Source: Streptomyces sp. NBC_01497 (GTDB taxonomy: Bacteria; Actinomycetota; Actinomycetes; Streptomycetales; Streptomycetaceae). From it: 64,000 nucleotides of DNA. This document shows positions 17,138 to 24,467 of the stretch, piece after piece (the first letter of the stretch is position 1; every line of letters begins with the position of its first letter). The stretch covers positions 5,394,001-5,458,000 of the forward strand of contig NZ_CP109427.1 in assembly GCF_036250695.1 (NCBI RefSeq), written 5' to 3'. The position numbers were made by a program, and so were the translations under genes. Under the pieces are notes generated by a model, which was not told the origin of the DNA, made no database searches, and saw only the letters and a list, made by a program, of their open reading frames with translations.

Positions 17138-17719
17138 CTACGCGGTCCCCTCCAGCAGCGTCCGCGCCGCCGTCAGGAACAGTTCGCTCACCTCGTCCGG
17201 CCCCGCCGTCGACAGCGGTTCGATACGGCTCACATCCCGTACGAGCCCGATCCCGACCAGCCACGCCAGCACCAGTTGGGCGCGCAGCCGCGCGTCCGGG
17301 GCGCTGGTGAGGGTCGCGAGCGCGGCCGCGTAGTCGTCGCCGAGCTGCTCCGCGATGTCCGCGGCCGGGCCGTCCGTGCCGAGTGAGCGCAGGAACGTCA
17401 CCATGGTGTGGTCGCGTCGCCTGCCGGGTTCGTCCCGCAGCATGCTGCGCAGCGTCGTGTCGAGCAGTTGTTCCACGGGCGTCTGGTGCAGTTGCTCATG
17501 GCCGAGGCGTGCCGCGACGGCCTCGAAGACCGCGGCTTTCGAGCCGAAGTAACGAAAGATCAAGGACTGGTTCGCGCCCGCGCGACCCGCGATGTCCCGC
17601 ACCGTGGTGCGGTTGAACCCGCGTTCGAAGAAAAGCTCCGCGGCGGCGTCGAGCAGTGCCTTCCGCGTCGCCGCCGCGTCGCGCGCCCTGGGGCGTGCGG
17701 GGCGTCCGGTTTCAGCCAC
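17138..17719 (-). CDS. TetR-family regulator of the P450 gene
   Basis: The GTG at 17719 follows GGGAGGACAT, giving 193 residues. The N-terminal helix-turn-helix (about 12-58) reads ATRKALLDAAAELFFERGFNRTTVRDIAGRAGANQSLIFRYFGSKAAVF, a textbook TetR domain. The C-terminal domain has a TetR_C-like pattern (DYAAALATLTSAPDARLRAQLVLAWLVGIGLVRDV). It is divergent from a cytochrome P450, and the gap has a strong palindrome of the TetR type at 17795-17816. It likely represses the P450-ferredoxin pair and itself. The ligand, perhaps the P450 substrate, is unknown. Confidence 0.85.
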   Translation of the reverse strand: MAETGRPARPRARDAAATRKALLDAAAELFFERGFNRTTVRDIAGRAGANQSLIFRYFGSKAAVFEAVAARLGHEQLHQTPVEQLLDTTLRSMLRDEPGRRRDHTMVTFLRSLGTDGPAADIAEQLGDDYAAALATLTSAPDARLRAQLVLAWLVGIGLVRDVSRIEPLSTAGPDEVSELFLTAARTLLEGTA

Positions 17720-17794
17720 ATGTCCTCCCGTGCACACCGTATCCCCCGCTTCCCGGTCCGGGGTTTCCTTGACGGCCGGGAAGGTGCTGCCTAG

Positions 17795-17816
17795 CTTGTA
17801 AGCGTCTGCTTGCAAG
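17795..17816. promoter_or_regulatory. TetR operator between regulator and P450
   Basis: CTTGTAAGC-GTCT-GCTTGCAAG is a 9-4-9 inverted repeat with one mismatch. Both the spacing and the AGC/GCT core resemble known TetR-family operators. It lies 76 bases from the TetR start and 101 from the P450 start. Confidence 0.75.
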
Positions 17817-17916
17817 ACGTTCGGTCGCAGGGGCGCCACGGAGAGTGCGGACGACGGCTGTCCGGGGTCCCCCGCGAGCGTCCACCCCGTCGGCCACGTT
17901 CCCGTGGGAGAGATCC

Positions 17917-19137
17917 TTGACGAGCACCACACCCCCCACCGCAGCCTCCCTCTCCGCTCCCCAGCCCGTTCCCTACCCCTTCAACGAGGGGGACGGCCTC
18001 GCCCTGCACGAGGCGTACGCCGACGCCCGGGGCGGCGCGGGCATGATCCGGGTCCAACTGCCCCACGGCGGGCCCGCCTGGCTCGCGACCCGCTACGAGG
18101 ACGCCCGGTTCGTCCTCGGCGACCTGCGGTTCTCCCGGGCCATGGCGGTCGGTGACGCGGAGGAGCCGCGCTACAACCCGGCCGTGACCCAGCCGAGCAT
18201 CCTGTCGATGGACCCGCCGGACCACACCCGCCTGCGGACCCTCGTATCCCGCGCCTTCACCCGCCACCAGGTGGAAGGACTGCGGCCCTGGGTACGGCAG
18301 TTGACGTCCGACCTGCTGGACGCGATGCTCGCGTCCGGCTCCCGCGCCGACCTGGTCGACAGTTTCGCGCTGCCCCTGCCGGTGGCCGTGATCTGCGAAC
18401 TCCTGGGCGTACCGGCCGAGGACCGGCCCAAGTTCCGCGCGTGGAGCGACGCGCTGCTCTCCACGTCCCGCCTCAGTGAGGAGGAGATGCGGGGCAACCA
18501 GGAGCAGTTGACCGCGTACATCTCCCAGTACGTCGCCGAGCGCCGCGCCCGTCCGCAGGACGACCTGATCTCCGGCCTCATCGAGGCCCGCGACGCCAAG
18601 GACCGCCTCAGCGAGCAGGAGATGGTCAGCCTCTGCCTCGCGATCCTCGTCGCGGGCCACGAGACGACGGCCTCCCAGATACCCAACATGGTCTGGGTAC
18701 TCCTCGAACAGCATGATGAATGGCAGCGGTTGGTCGGCGACCCGGAGCTGGTGCCCGGCGCCGTCGAGGAGTTGATGCGCTACATCCCCCTCGCGTCGGG
18801 CGGGTTCTTCCCCCGGTACGCGCACGAGGACATCGAGGTCGGCGGTGTGCTCGTGCGGCGGGGCGAGCCGGTCCTCGTGTCTCTCGGAGCGGCCAACCGG
18901 GACCCGGAACGCTTCGAGGACCCCGACGTGCTCCGGTTCGACCGGCCGGCCAACCAGCACCTGGGCTTCGGCCACGGTGTGCACCACTGCCTGGGCGCCC
19001 AGCTGGCCCGGATGGAACTCCAGGAGGCACTGCGCGCCCTCGTCACGAAGGTGCCGCAGCTGCGGGTCACGGGTGACGCCGTGTGGAAGCGGCAGATGCT
19101 GGTGCGGGCACCGCGGTCCCTGCCGGTGGGGTGGTGA
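17917..19137 (+). CDS. Cytochrome P450 (bacterial class I, CYP107/105-like)
   Basis: The TTG at 17917 follows GGGAGAG and gives 406 residues, normal for soluble bacterial P450s. All signatures are intact: oxygen-binding I-helix AGHETT (246-251), ExxR as E285-R288 in EELMRY, and the heme loop FGHGVHHCLG with ligand C358. The C-helix has MDPPDHTRLR. It hydroxylates or otherwise oxidises an unknown small molecule using electrons from ferredoxin, and the next gene supplies one. A TetR gene is divergent with a shared operator. No biosynthetic cluster surrounds it, so a catabolic or detoxifying role is as likely as biosynthesis. Confidence 0.9.
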   Translation: MTSTTPPTAASLSAPQPVPYPFNEGDGLALHEAYADARGGAGMIRVQLPHGGPAWLATRYEDARFVLGDLRFSRAMAVGDAEEPRYNPAVTQPSILSMDPPDHTRLRTLVSRAFTRHQVEGLRPWVRQLTSDLLDAMLASGSRADLVDSFALPLPVAVICELLGVPAEDRPKFRAWSDALLSTSRLSEEEMRGNQEQLTAYISQYVAERRARPQDDLISGLIEARDAKDRLSEQEMVSLCLAILVAGHETTASQIPNMVWVLLEQHDEWQRLVGDPELVPGAVEELMRYIPLASGGFFPRYAHEDIEVGGVLVRRGEPVLVSLGAANRDPERFEDPDVLRFDRPANQHLGFGHGVHHCLGAQLARMELQEALRALVTKVPQLRVTGDAVWKRQMLVRAPRSLPVGW

Positions 19138-19144
19138 GGACACG

Positions 19145-19375
19145 ATGACCGACTGGCACATCGAGGTGGACGGACACGTCTGCGTCGGCTCCGGCATGTG
19201 TGTCGCGCTGGCACCCGACCGGTTCGCCCTGGACGGCCCGGCGGCCCGTGTGGTGCCGGGCGCGGCCGACGCGGGCGCGGACGACGTGCTGCTCGACGTG
19301 GCGGACTCCTGCCCGGCCTCGGCGATCACGGTGACGGACGGCGGCTCCGGGCAGGTGTTGGGCCCCCGGCCGTGA
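19145..19375 (+). CDS. Ferredoxin, probable [3Fe-4S] P450 partner
   Basis: This 76-residue acidic protein starts 7 bases after the P450 stop. The cluster ligands are C13 and C19 in CVGSGMC and C56 in DSCPASAI. The central ligand position of a [4Fe-4S] motif is occupied by S16, so a [3Fe-4S] cluster is expected, as in other Streptomyces P450 partners. It carries electrons from a ferredoxin reductase, not encoded nearby, to the P450 at 17917. Tight spacing makes them one transcript. Confidence 0.88.
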   Translation: MTDWHIEVDGHVCVGSGMCVALAPDRFALDGPAARVVPGAADAGADDVLLDVADSCPASAITVTDGGSGQVLGPRP

Positions 19376-20007
19376 CGGACGCCGGGGAGCGGAACGTTCG
19401 TGACGGCCCACGCGGGGCGGCGCCCCCGCACTTAAACCCCCGCCGTCCGTAGCGCCTTCGTGCGTGCGGCTGCCGCCCCCGCGTGCCCGCGTGTGCCGGG
19501 CGCCGGTCCGGGGGAGTGCGACGGTCCGTCCGGGGCGGTGGCGACAGTCGCCGCCCCGTACCACCGGGACACGGGCCGCCGGCGCGTACCCCCAACGCGT
19601 GCCGGTGGCGGCGCACGGACTGCGGGAACACCGGCGAGAGCCGGGCGCCACGCCACCCTCGCCCCGAGGACGGGAACCGCGGCACCGGAAACGGACTCCG
19701 GGCCGGAACCGGAACCGAAAGCGGAGCCGGCACGGGAAATGCGAGCGCACGCAGCAGCCGGAGCCGGAGCCCCAGGCGGAGACGGGGCCAGGGCCCTGAC
19801 CCTGGCCCTGACCCTGGCCCTGGTCCGGGCCGAGTGCGCCCGCGCGGGCGCGGCTCCGGCCCTGCCGGAGCCGCCCGCCGCCCGCCAGGGCTGTCCCGCT
19901 CCCGTAACGCGGCGCCGCCCGTGGGGGAGCGGGAGGCTGAGCGGAGGAGATTGCGCCGCTCGTTAGGCTGGGCGTCTCGTTACCACCGCAGAGCGGAGAA
20001 CAGGCCA
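19376..20007. other. Intergenic region, no supported gene
   Basis: Open frames here have Streptomyces-like base composition but no ribosome site, domain or codon pattern that I trust. The stretch includes a short tandem GGCCCTGACCCT-type repeat (about 19793-19825). The last 60 bases, up to GTG 20008, likely carry the promoter of the HAD gene. Confidence 0.5.
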
Positions 20008-20787
20008 GTGGCAGAGCGCAAGCCCATCGAATCGTGGCTCACGGACATGGACGGTGTCCTCGTGCACGAAGGGGTTCCGATCCCGGGCGCCGCCGAGTTC
20101 CTGAAGCGGCTGCGGGACTCGGGCAAGCCCTTCCTCGTCCTCACCAACAATTCCATCTACACACCCCGCGATCTCCAGGCCCGGCTGTCCAGGATGGGTC
20201 TGCAGGTGCCGGTGGAGAACATCTGGACGTCCGCCCTGGCCACCGCGAGGTTCCTGGAGGACCAGCGGCCCGGCGGCACCGCGTACGTCATCGGTGAGGC
20301 GGGGCTGACCACCGCGCTGCACGACATCGGCTATGTGCTCACCGACCACGAGCCCGACTACGTGGTGCTCGGCGAGACGCGCACGTACTCATTCGAGGCG
20401 CTCACCCGCGCGATTCGCCTGATCAACAACGGCGCACGGTTCATCTGCACGAACCCGGACGAGACCGGCCCGTCGGCTGAGGGCCCGCTGCCCGCCGCCG
20501 GTGCGGTCGCCGCGCTGATCACCAAGGCGACCGGCAAGGACCCGTACTTCGCGGGCAAGCCCAACCCGCTGATGATGCGTACCGGCCTCAACGCGATCGG
20601 TGCCCACTCCGAGACCAGCGCGATGATCGGCGACCGCATGGACACCGACATGCTGGCGGGCCTGGAGGCCGGGGTCGAGACGTTTCTCGTGCTGACCGGT
20701 GTGACCAAGCGCGCCGACATCGACCGGTACCCGTTCCGCCCGTCGAACACCGTCGATTCGATCGCGGACCTCATCGACCTGGTCTGA
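20008..20787 (+). CDS. HAD-IIA family (NagD-like) phosphatase
   Basis: The GTG at 20008 gives 259 residues. Motif I is WLTDMDGVLVHEG, with the nucleophile/acid aspartates in DMDG; motif II is LVLTNNS and motif IV is MIGDRMDTDMLAGLEAG. A C2-type cap lies between, as in NagD, and KPNPLMM carries the motif III lysine. The group removes phosphate from nucleotides or sugar phosphates in the cytosol. It is alone between the P450 unit and the sortase pair, so no pathway can be proposed. Length and motifs are complete. Confidence 0.88.
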   Translation: MAERKPIESWLTDMDGVLVHEGVPIPGAAEFLKRLRDSGKPFLVLTNNSIYTPRDLQARLSRMGLQVPVENIWTSALATARFLEDQRPGGTAYVIGEAGLTTALHDIGYVLTDHEPDYVVLGETRTYSFEALTRAIRLINNGARFICTNPDETGPSAEGPLPAAGAVAALITKATGKDPYFAGKPNPLMMRTGLNAIGAHSETSAMIGDRMDTDMLAGLEAGVETFLVLTGVTKRADIDRYPFRPSNTVDSIADLIDLV

Positions 20788-20906
20788 TTCGGCGCACGAG
20801 CAGGTCAGCGCCGTGTCCGCAGGGCCGATCGGGTGAGGTGACCCCGGCTCTGCGGATGCGGAAAGGCTGCGGGCGGGTGAGTCTTCCTGTCAGGAGGAGG
20901 TTCACG

Positions 20907-21515
20907 ATGCGTTCAAGGTTGCTCGCTTTCCGTGCCGCCGGTGTGGCCGTCATAGCCGTCGCGGCCCCGGTCCTCGGGGCCACCGGCGCCCAGGCGCGTG
21001 ACGGTGTCACCGCCACCGTCAGTCCCACGGTCATCGCCGCCCAGGGGCAGGTGCAGGTCAAGGTCGAGGGCTGCAGGGACGGCCGGGCCACGGTCTCGTC
21101 CAGCGCGTTCGCCCGGGTGGTCACCATCAGCGGATCCCGCCGCACCATGTACGGCGATGTCTCGATCAAGTCCGTGATGGCCGCCGGGAGTTACGACATC
21201 AGCGTCAGCTGTGACGGACACGACCACGGCCGGGTGGGCCGTTTCCAGGTCGTGGACGCGGGTCGCGGCGACCGCAGTCACGAAGGGCGCGACGGCCACC
21301 CGGTTCCCCATGCCCCCGTGCAGGCGGGAGGCGGCGGCACGGCGGTCAACGCCGCGGACGTCCGCGAGACGGCGGAGCCCGAGCAGTCAGGACCAGGCAC
21401 CGCGTACACGCTGACCGGCCTCGGTCTCGCCGGAGTCGCCGCGGTCACCGTCGCGTACCGCACCACCCAGCGCAGGCGCGCGGCTGCCGCGTCCGCCGGC
21501 CGGGACGCGGACTGA
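20907..21515 (+). CDS. Secreted surface protein with C-terminal membrane anchor
   Basis: The ATG at 20907 sits after AGGAGGAGGTTCACG, a strong ribosome site. The 202-residue product has a signal peptide (1-30, ending GAQA) and a beta-rich domain (about 32-115) with two cysteines (GCRDG and VSCDG), resembling an Ig-like fold. A Gly/His-rich linker, one TM segment (YTLTGLGLAGVAAVTVA) and a basic TTQRRR tail follow. The end has the layout of a sortase substrate but no LPxTG or LAxTG motif before the TM. The class F sortase gene starts 11 bases after its stop, so the two are probably functionally linked. Confidence 0.8.
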   Translation: MRSRLLAFRAAGVAVIAVAAPVLGATGAQARDGVTATVSPTVIAAQGQVQVKVEGCRDGRATVSSSAFARVVTISGSRRTMYGDVSIKSVMAAGSYDISVSCDGHDHGRVGRFQVVDAGRGDRSHEGRDGHPVPHAPVQAGGGGTAVNAADVRETAEPEQSGPGTAYTLTGLGLAGVAAVTVAYRTTQRRRAAAASAGRDAD

Positions 21516-21526
21516 GGGCGGCGGGC

Positions 21527-22258
21527 GTGTCCGACGGGAAGTCCGCCACCGGCTCCGGCCGGGGTACCGGCCGCGCGGTCACCGGGGTGGCCTGGGCCGT
21601 GCTGCTGCTGGGGCTCTGGCTCTGGGGCCGCGGCGCCGCCGACGGTTCGGCGGGCGGCGCCTCGGCGCCCGCCACGGGTGACATCGCGGCCGTCGGCAGG
21701 CCGCTCGGCGTGCCACTGCCGCCGGCGCACCGCCCCCTCGATCCGTCACGGCCCGAGCGCGTCGAGATTCCGTCACTCGGGATCACCGCGCCCGTCACCG
21801 CGCGCGGCCTCGACGCGACGGGCGCGGTCGACCCCCCGCCGTACTCCGCACCCGGCACGGTCGGCTGGTACGGCGCCGGTACGCAGCCGGGCGCCGCGGG
21901 CACCTCGGTCTTCGTCGGGCACGTGGACACCGACACCCGGCCCGCGGTCTTCTACGGACTGAGCGCGGCGAAGGCGGGCAAGAAGGTACGGGTGACGCGG
22001 GCCGACGGCTCGGTCGCCGAGTTCACGATCAGCGATGTGGAGGTCGTGCCCAGGAAGCACTTCGACGCCGCGAAGGTCTACGGCGCGGGCCGGCGGAACC
22101 GGGCCGACCTGCGGCTGATCACCTGCGGTGGGACCTTCGACCGCAAGACCCACGCATACACGGCGAACGTGGTGGTCTCGGCCTACCTGACGGGGGTCGT
22201 GGACGCTGGTTCCGGCGAGCGCGACGGCGACAGGACCACGAAGGCCGCGGCCGGCTGA
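21527..22258 (+). CDS. Class F sortase
   Basis: This 243-residue protein starts at GTG 21527, 11 bases after the surface-protein stop. It has an N-terminal signal anchor (about 18-35) and a sortase barrel with PERVEIPSLGITAPV, catalytic H132 in FVGHVDTDT and catalytic C200 in LRLITCGGTFD. This set is typical of actinobacterial class F enzymes. Sortases cleave a C-terminal signal and join the protein to peptidoglycan precursors outside the membrane. The neighbour at 20907 is the obvious candidate substrate, although it lacks a clear pentapeptide motif. Confidence 0.9.
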   Translation: MSDGKSATGSGRGTGRAVTGVAWAVLLLGLWLWGRGAADGSAGGASAPATGDIAAVGRPLGVPLPPAHRPLDPSRPERVEIPSLGITAPVTARGLDATGAVDPPPYSAPGTVGWYGAGTQPGAAGTSVFVGHVDTDTRPAVFYGLSAAKAGKKVRVTRADGSVAEFTISDVEVVPRKHFDAAKVYGAGRRNRADLRLITCGGTFDRKTHAYTANVVVSAYLTGVVDAGSGERDGDRTTKAAAG

Positions 22259-22335
22259 GACGCTGCCGCGCCCGGACGGCCGGGAGGACGGCTCCGCGTC
22301 GCACGCGGCGCCCTCCGGCACCGGGCGCCGCCGCG

Positions 22336-22417
22336 ACCCGACCTGCCTGCCAGGGCCTGACCCGCCGCGACCGCCTGGCTCACCCGATCTGCCTGCCAGG
22401 GCCTGACCCGCCACGAC
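22336..22417. repeat. Pair of 36-base direct repeats, period 46
   Basis: 22336-22371 and 22382-22417 agree at 34 of 36 positions. They share the exact 24-base core 22343-22366 = 22389-22412, centred on GCCTGCCAGGGCCTGACC. They lie after the sortase stop in non-coding sequence. Confidence 0.85.
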
Positions 22418-22726
22418 GCGGCCGGGCCGGCCTGACCTGACCCGGCATGGCCCCACGCGCCACGCCCGACCTGGCCTCGCCCGGCCCGGTCCGCGCGGCA
22501 CGCCCCCGACCCGGCCCGGCCGGCGACCCGCTCCCCCAGGGGTCGTCGGCCGGGCCGGTCCTCGACCGCGCGGGGCCGGGCGCTCGCTGAGGTGTCCGGC
22601 CCGCGCGGGAGATCAGGAATGATCATGACCCTGTCATAGTACCGGGAATTGTCGATTTAGCGCCCCCGTTTGGCGGTGCGGTCCGCCCCTCGGCAGGGGC
22701 CGCGCCCAGGCGGAGGGGGGAGTGCG

Positions 22727-22762
22727 AGAGGCCCCCGCGCCACATGGTGCGCGGGAGCCTCT
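22727..22762. terminator. Strong hairpin, possible terminator or leader element
   Basis: AGAGGC and CCCGCGC pair with GCGCGGG and GCCTCT around an 8-base loop. The stem has 13 pairs with one internal mismatch. There is no T-run on either side. It may end transcription from the sortase operon, or lie in the leader of the gene at 22996. Confidence 0.55.
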
Positions 22763-22995
22763 TCCTGCGTGCGTCCCGGGTGCCGTGGCCGACGCGCGGG
22801 TCGGTCGGGAGCCGGGGAATGGTCGCACCCTACGCCGACTTTCTGGGCAAACCGGGCCTTTCGGTCCACGCCACGCCCTTTCAAAGAGGTATTTACTACC
22901 TTCGATCCGTCAGAATGCGACTTATTAGGGCAGTTGAGACACTGGCGTTCTTGACACCGCGTCAGACACGACCTTGATGAGCGTGGAGGGATCAG

Positions 22996-24456
22996 ATGAC
23001 CGTCCCGGTCTTCGAAGAGTACGAACCCGCTCTCGACTGCCCTTGTGCGGGATGCGCGCAGCGGCGGCGGGAGCGAGCCCAGAGTGCGGCCGGCCACGAC
23101 GGCGGCCCCGGCGCGCGGCGCGCGCTGGCACTCGCCACAGCGGTGGGGCTCGCCTGGGGGTGCTCCACGATGGCGGCCTCGGCCGCGACGCCCCATGCCC
23201 CCGGTGACGCCACGGCGCCGCACGTCCGCGCGGTGGCGCCCGGCCTGTCCGGCCGGTCCACCGGCTCCAGCGGAACCGCCGGCTCGGCCGCGGCCGCCAC
23301 CTCCGCCGCGACCGCCGCCGACCAGGACCCGGGAACACCCCAGGGCGGCAGCGGACCGCTGCACGGGAAGCCCGGCGGCAGTGGCCCGGCCACGGATCTG
23401 GCGAAGACCACACGCGCCGAGATCATCAGCCGCGCGAAGCGGTGGGTGAGCGCCCAGGTGCCCTACAGCATGACGACGTACTGGAGTGACGGATACCGGC
23501 AGGACTGCTCCGGCTACGTGTCCATGGCCTGGAACCTGCCGGAGAACGAGTGGACCGGCAGCCTTTCGGAGTACGGCGACAAGATCGCGCGCGCGGACCT
23601 CCAGCCCGGCGACATCCTGCTGTTCCACAACCCCGACGACCCCAGCAAGGGATCGCACGTCACGATCTTCGGCGGCTGGGCGGACGCCTCGCACGCCACG
23701 TACCTGGCCTACGAGCAGACGCCGCCGCACACGCGGGCGCAGACGACGCCGATGGCGTACTGGTCCAACTCCGACAAGTACATCCCGTACCGCTACAAGG
23801 GGATCGAGGAGGGCGCGGCCGGTGCCGCGGCCCCGGCTCCCGTGGCGTTCCCCGGTGCGGCGAAGTTCGGTCCCGGCGCGAACAACGAGTACGTCACCCG
23901 GCTCGGCCGGATGCTGGTGGCGCGCGGCGGCAAGCGCTTCTACACCGACGGTCCAGGCCCGCGCTGGGGCGAGGCGGACCAGCGGGCGACGCAGGCGTTC
24001 CAGCAGGCGCAGGGGTGGCGGGGGAGTGAGGCGGACGGGATGCCGGGCCCCGGGACCTGGCGCCTTCTCGTCCAGGGCCTCGGCAAGGACATCCCGCCGG
24101 CGACCGACTCCGCCGCCCACGGCAAGCCCGCCTCCGCGGCCTCCGCATCCCCTGCGGCCCCGTCGGTCCCGGCGGCGCAGGCCAAGCCGGCCGCTTCGGC
24201 CGTGCCGGTCGCGAAGGCGCCCGCGTACCCGGGCAGCCAGTACTTCGGGCCCGGCCGGTCGAACGCGTACGTCGAGCAGCTCGGCGAGCAGCTCGTGAAG
24301 AAGGGCTTCGGCACGCAATACACGAACGGCCCGGGCCGTACGTGGGGCGAGCCGGACCGCAGGAACGTGGCGGCGTTCCAGCGGGCCCTGGGATGGCGGG
24401 GCGGCGCGGCGGACGGCCACCCGGGCCCGGAGACATGGCGACGACTGTTCGCGTGA
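22996..24456 (+). CDS. NlpC/P60-like cell-wall hydrolase with two peptidoglycan-binding repeats
   Basis: The 486-residue product has a hydrophilic start with an unusual DCPCAGC motif (15-20), then a late hydrophobic export segment (about 42-64). Next come a disordered linker and an NlpC/P60-like domain (about 138-275) with catalytic C171 in QDCSGYVSMAWNLP and H221 in GSHVTIFGGW. Two similar repeats follow (about 285-360 and 412-486), each with FGPG-N-YV-LG and a W-GE-D-R-AFQ-A-GWRG pattern, as in peptidoglycan-binding domains. It probably cuts stem peptides in the wall. The next gene starts 12 bases later. Confidence 0.82.
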   Translation: MTVPVFEEYEPALDCPCAGCAQRRRERAQSAAGHDGGPGARRALALATAVGLAWGCSTMAASAATPHAPGDATAPHVRAVAPGLSGRSTGSSGTAGSAAAATSAATAADQDPGTPQGGSGPLHGKPGGSGPATDLAKTTRAEIISRAKRWVSAQVPYSMTTYWSDGYRQDCSGYVSMAWNLPENEWTGSLSEYGDKIARADLQPGDILLFHNPDDPSKGSHVTIFGGWADASHATYLAYEQTPPHTRAQTTPMAYWSNSDKYIPYRYKGIEEGAAGAAAPAPVAFPGAAKFGPGANNEYVTRLGRMLVARGGKRFYTDGPGPRWGEADQRATQAFQQAQGWRGSEADGMPGPGTWRLLVQGLGKDIPPATDSAAHGKPASAASASPAAPSVPAAQAKPAASAVPVAKAPAYPGSQYFGPGRSNAYVEQLGEQLVKKGFGTQYTNGPGRTWGEPDRRNVAAFQRALGWRGGAADGHPGPETWRRLFA

Positions 24457-24467
24457 CGGAGGAAAGC

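Larger units (their letters stand above)
22259..22995. other. Long intergenic region before wall-hydrolase gene
   Basis: No gene is supported in these 737 bases. The first half is very GC-rich with a pair of 36-base direct repeats (22336-22417). The second half has a strong hairpin (22727-22762) and then an A/T-richer stretch (22880-22935), the likely promoter or leader of the NlpC/P60-like gene. I looked for the ydaO (cyclic di-AMP) riboswitch often found before such genes and did not find its conserved core. Confidence 0.55.

Noticed and set aside
17138..19375. Part of a natural-product biosynthetic cluster
   Set aside because: No synthase, synthetase or terpene cyclase is nearby; the P450 unit stands alone.
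19460..19966. Open frame of about 168 residues in the gap after ferredoxin
   Set aside because: Low-complexity sequence, no ribosome site, no domain; GC-rich DNA yields such frames by chance.
22620..22995. Possible ydaO (cyclic di-AMP) riboswitch before the NlpC/P60-like gene
   Set aside because: Such genes often have one in Streptomyces, but the conserved core segments are not present in the leader.
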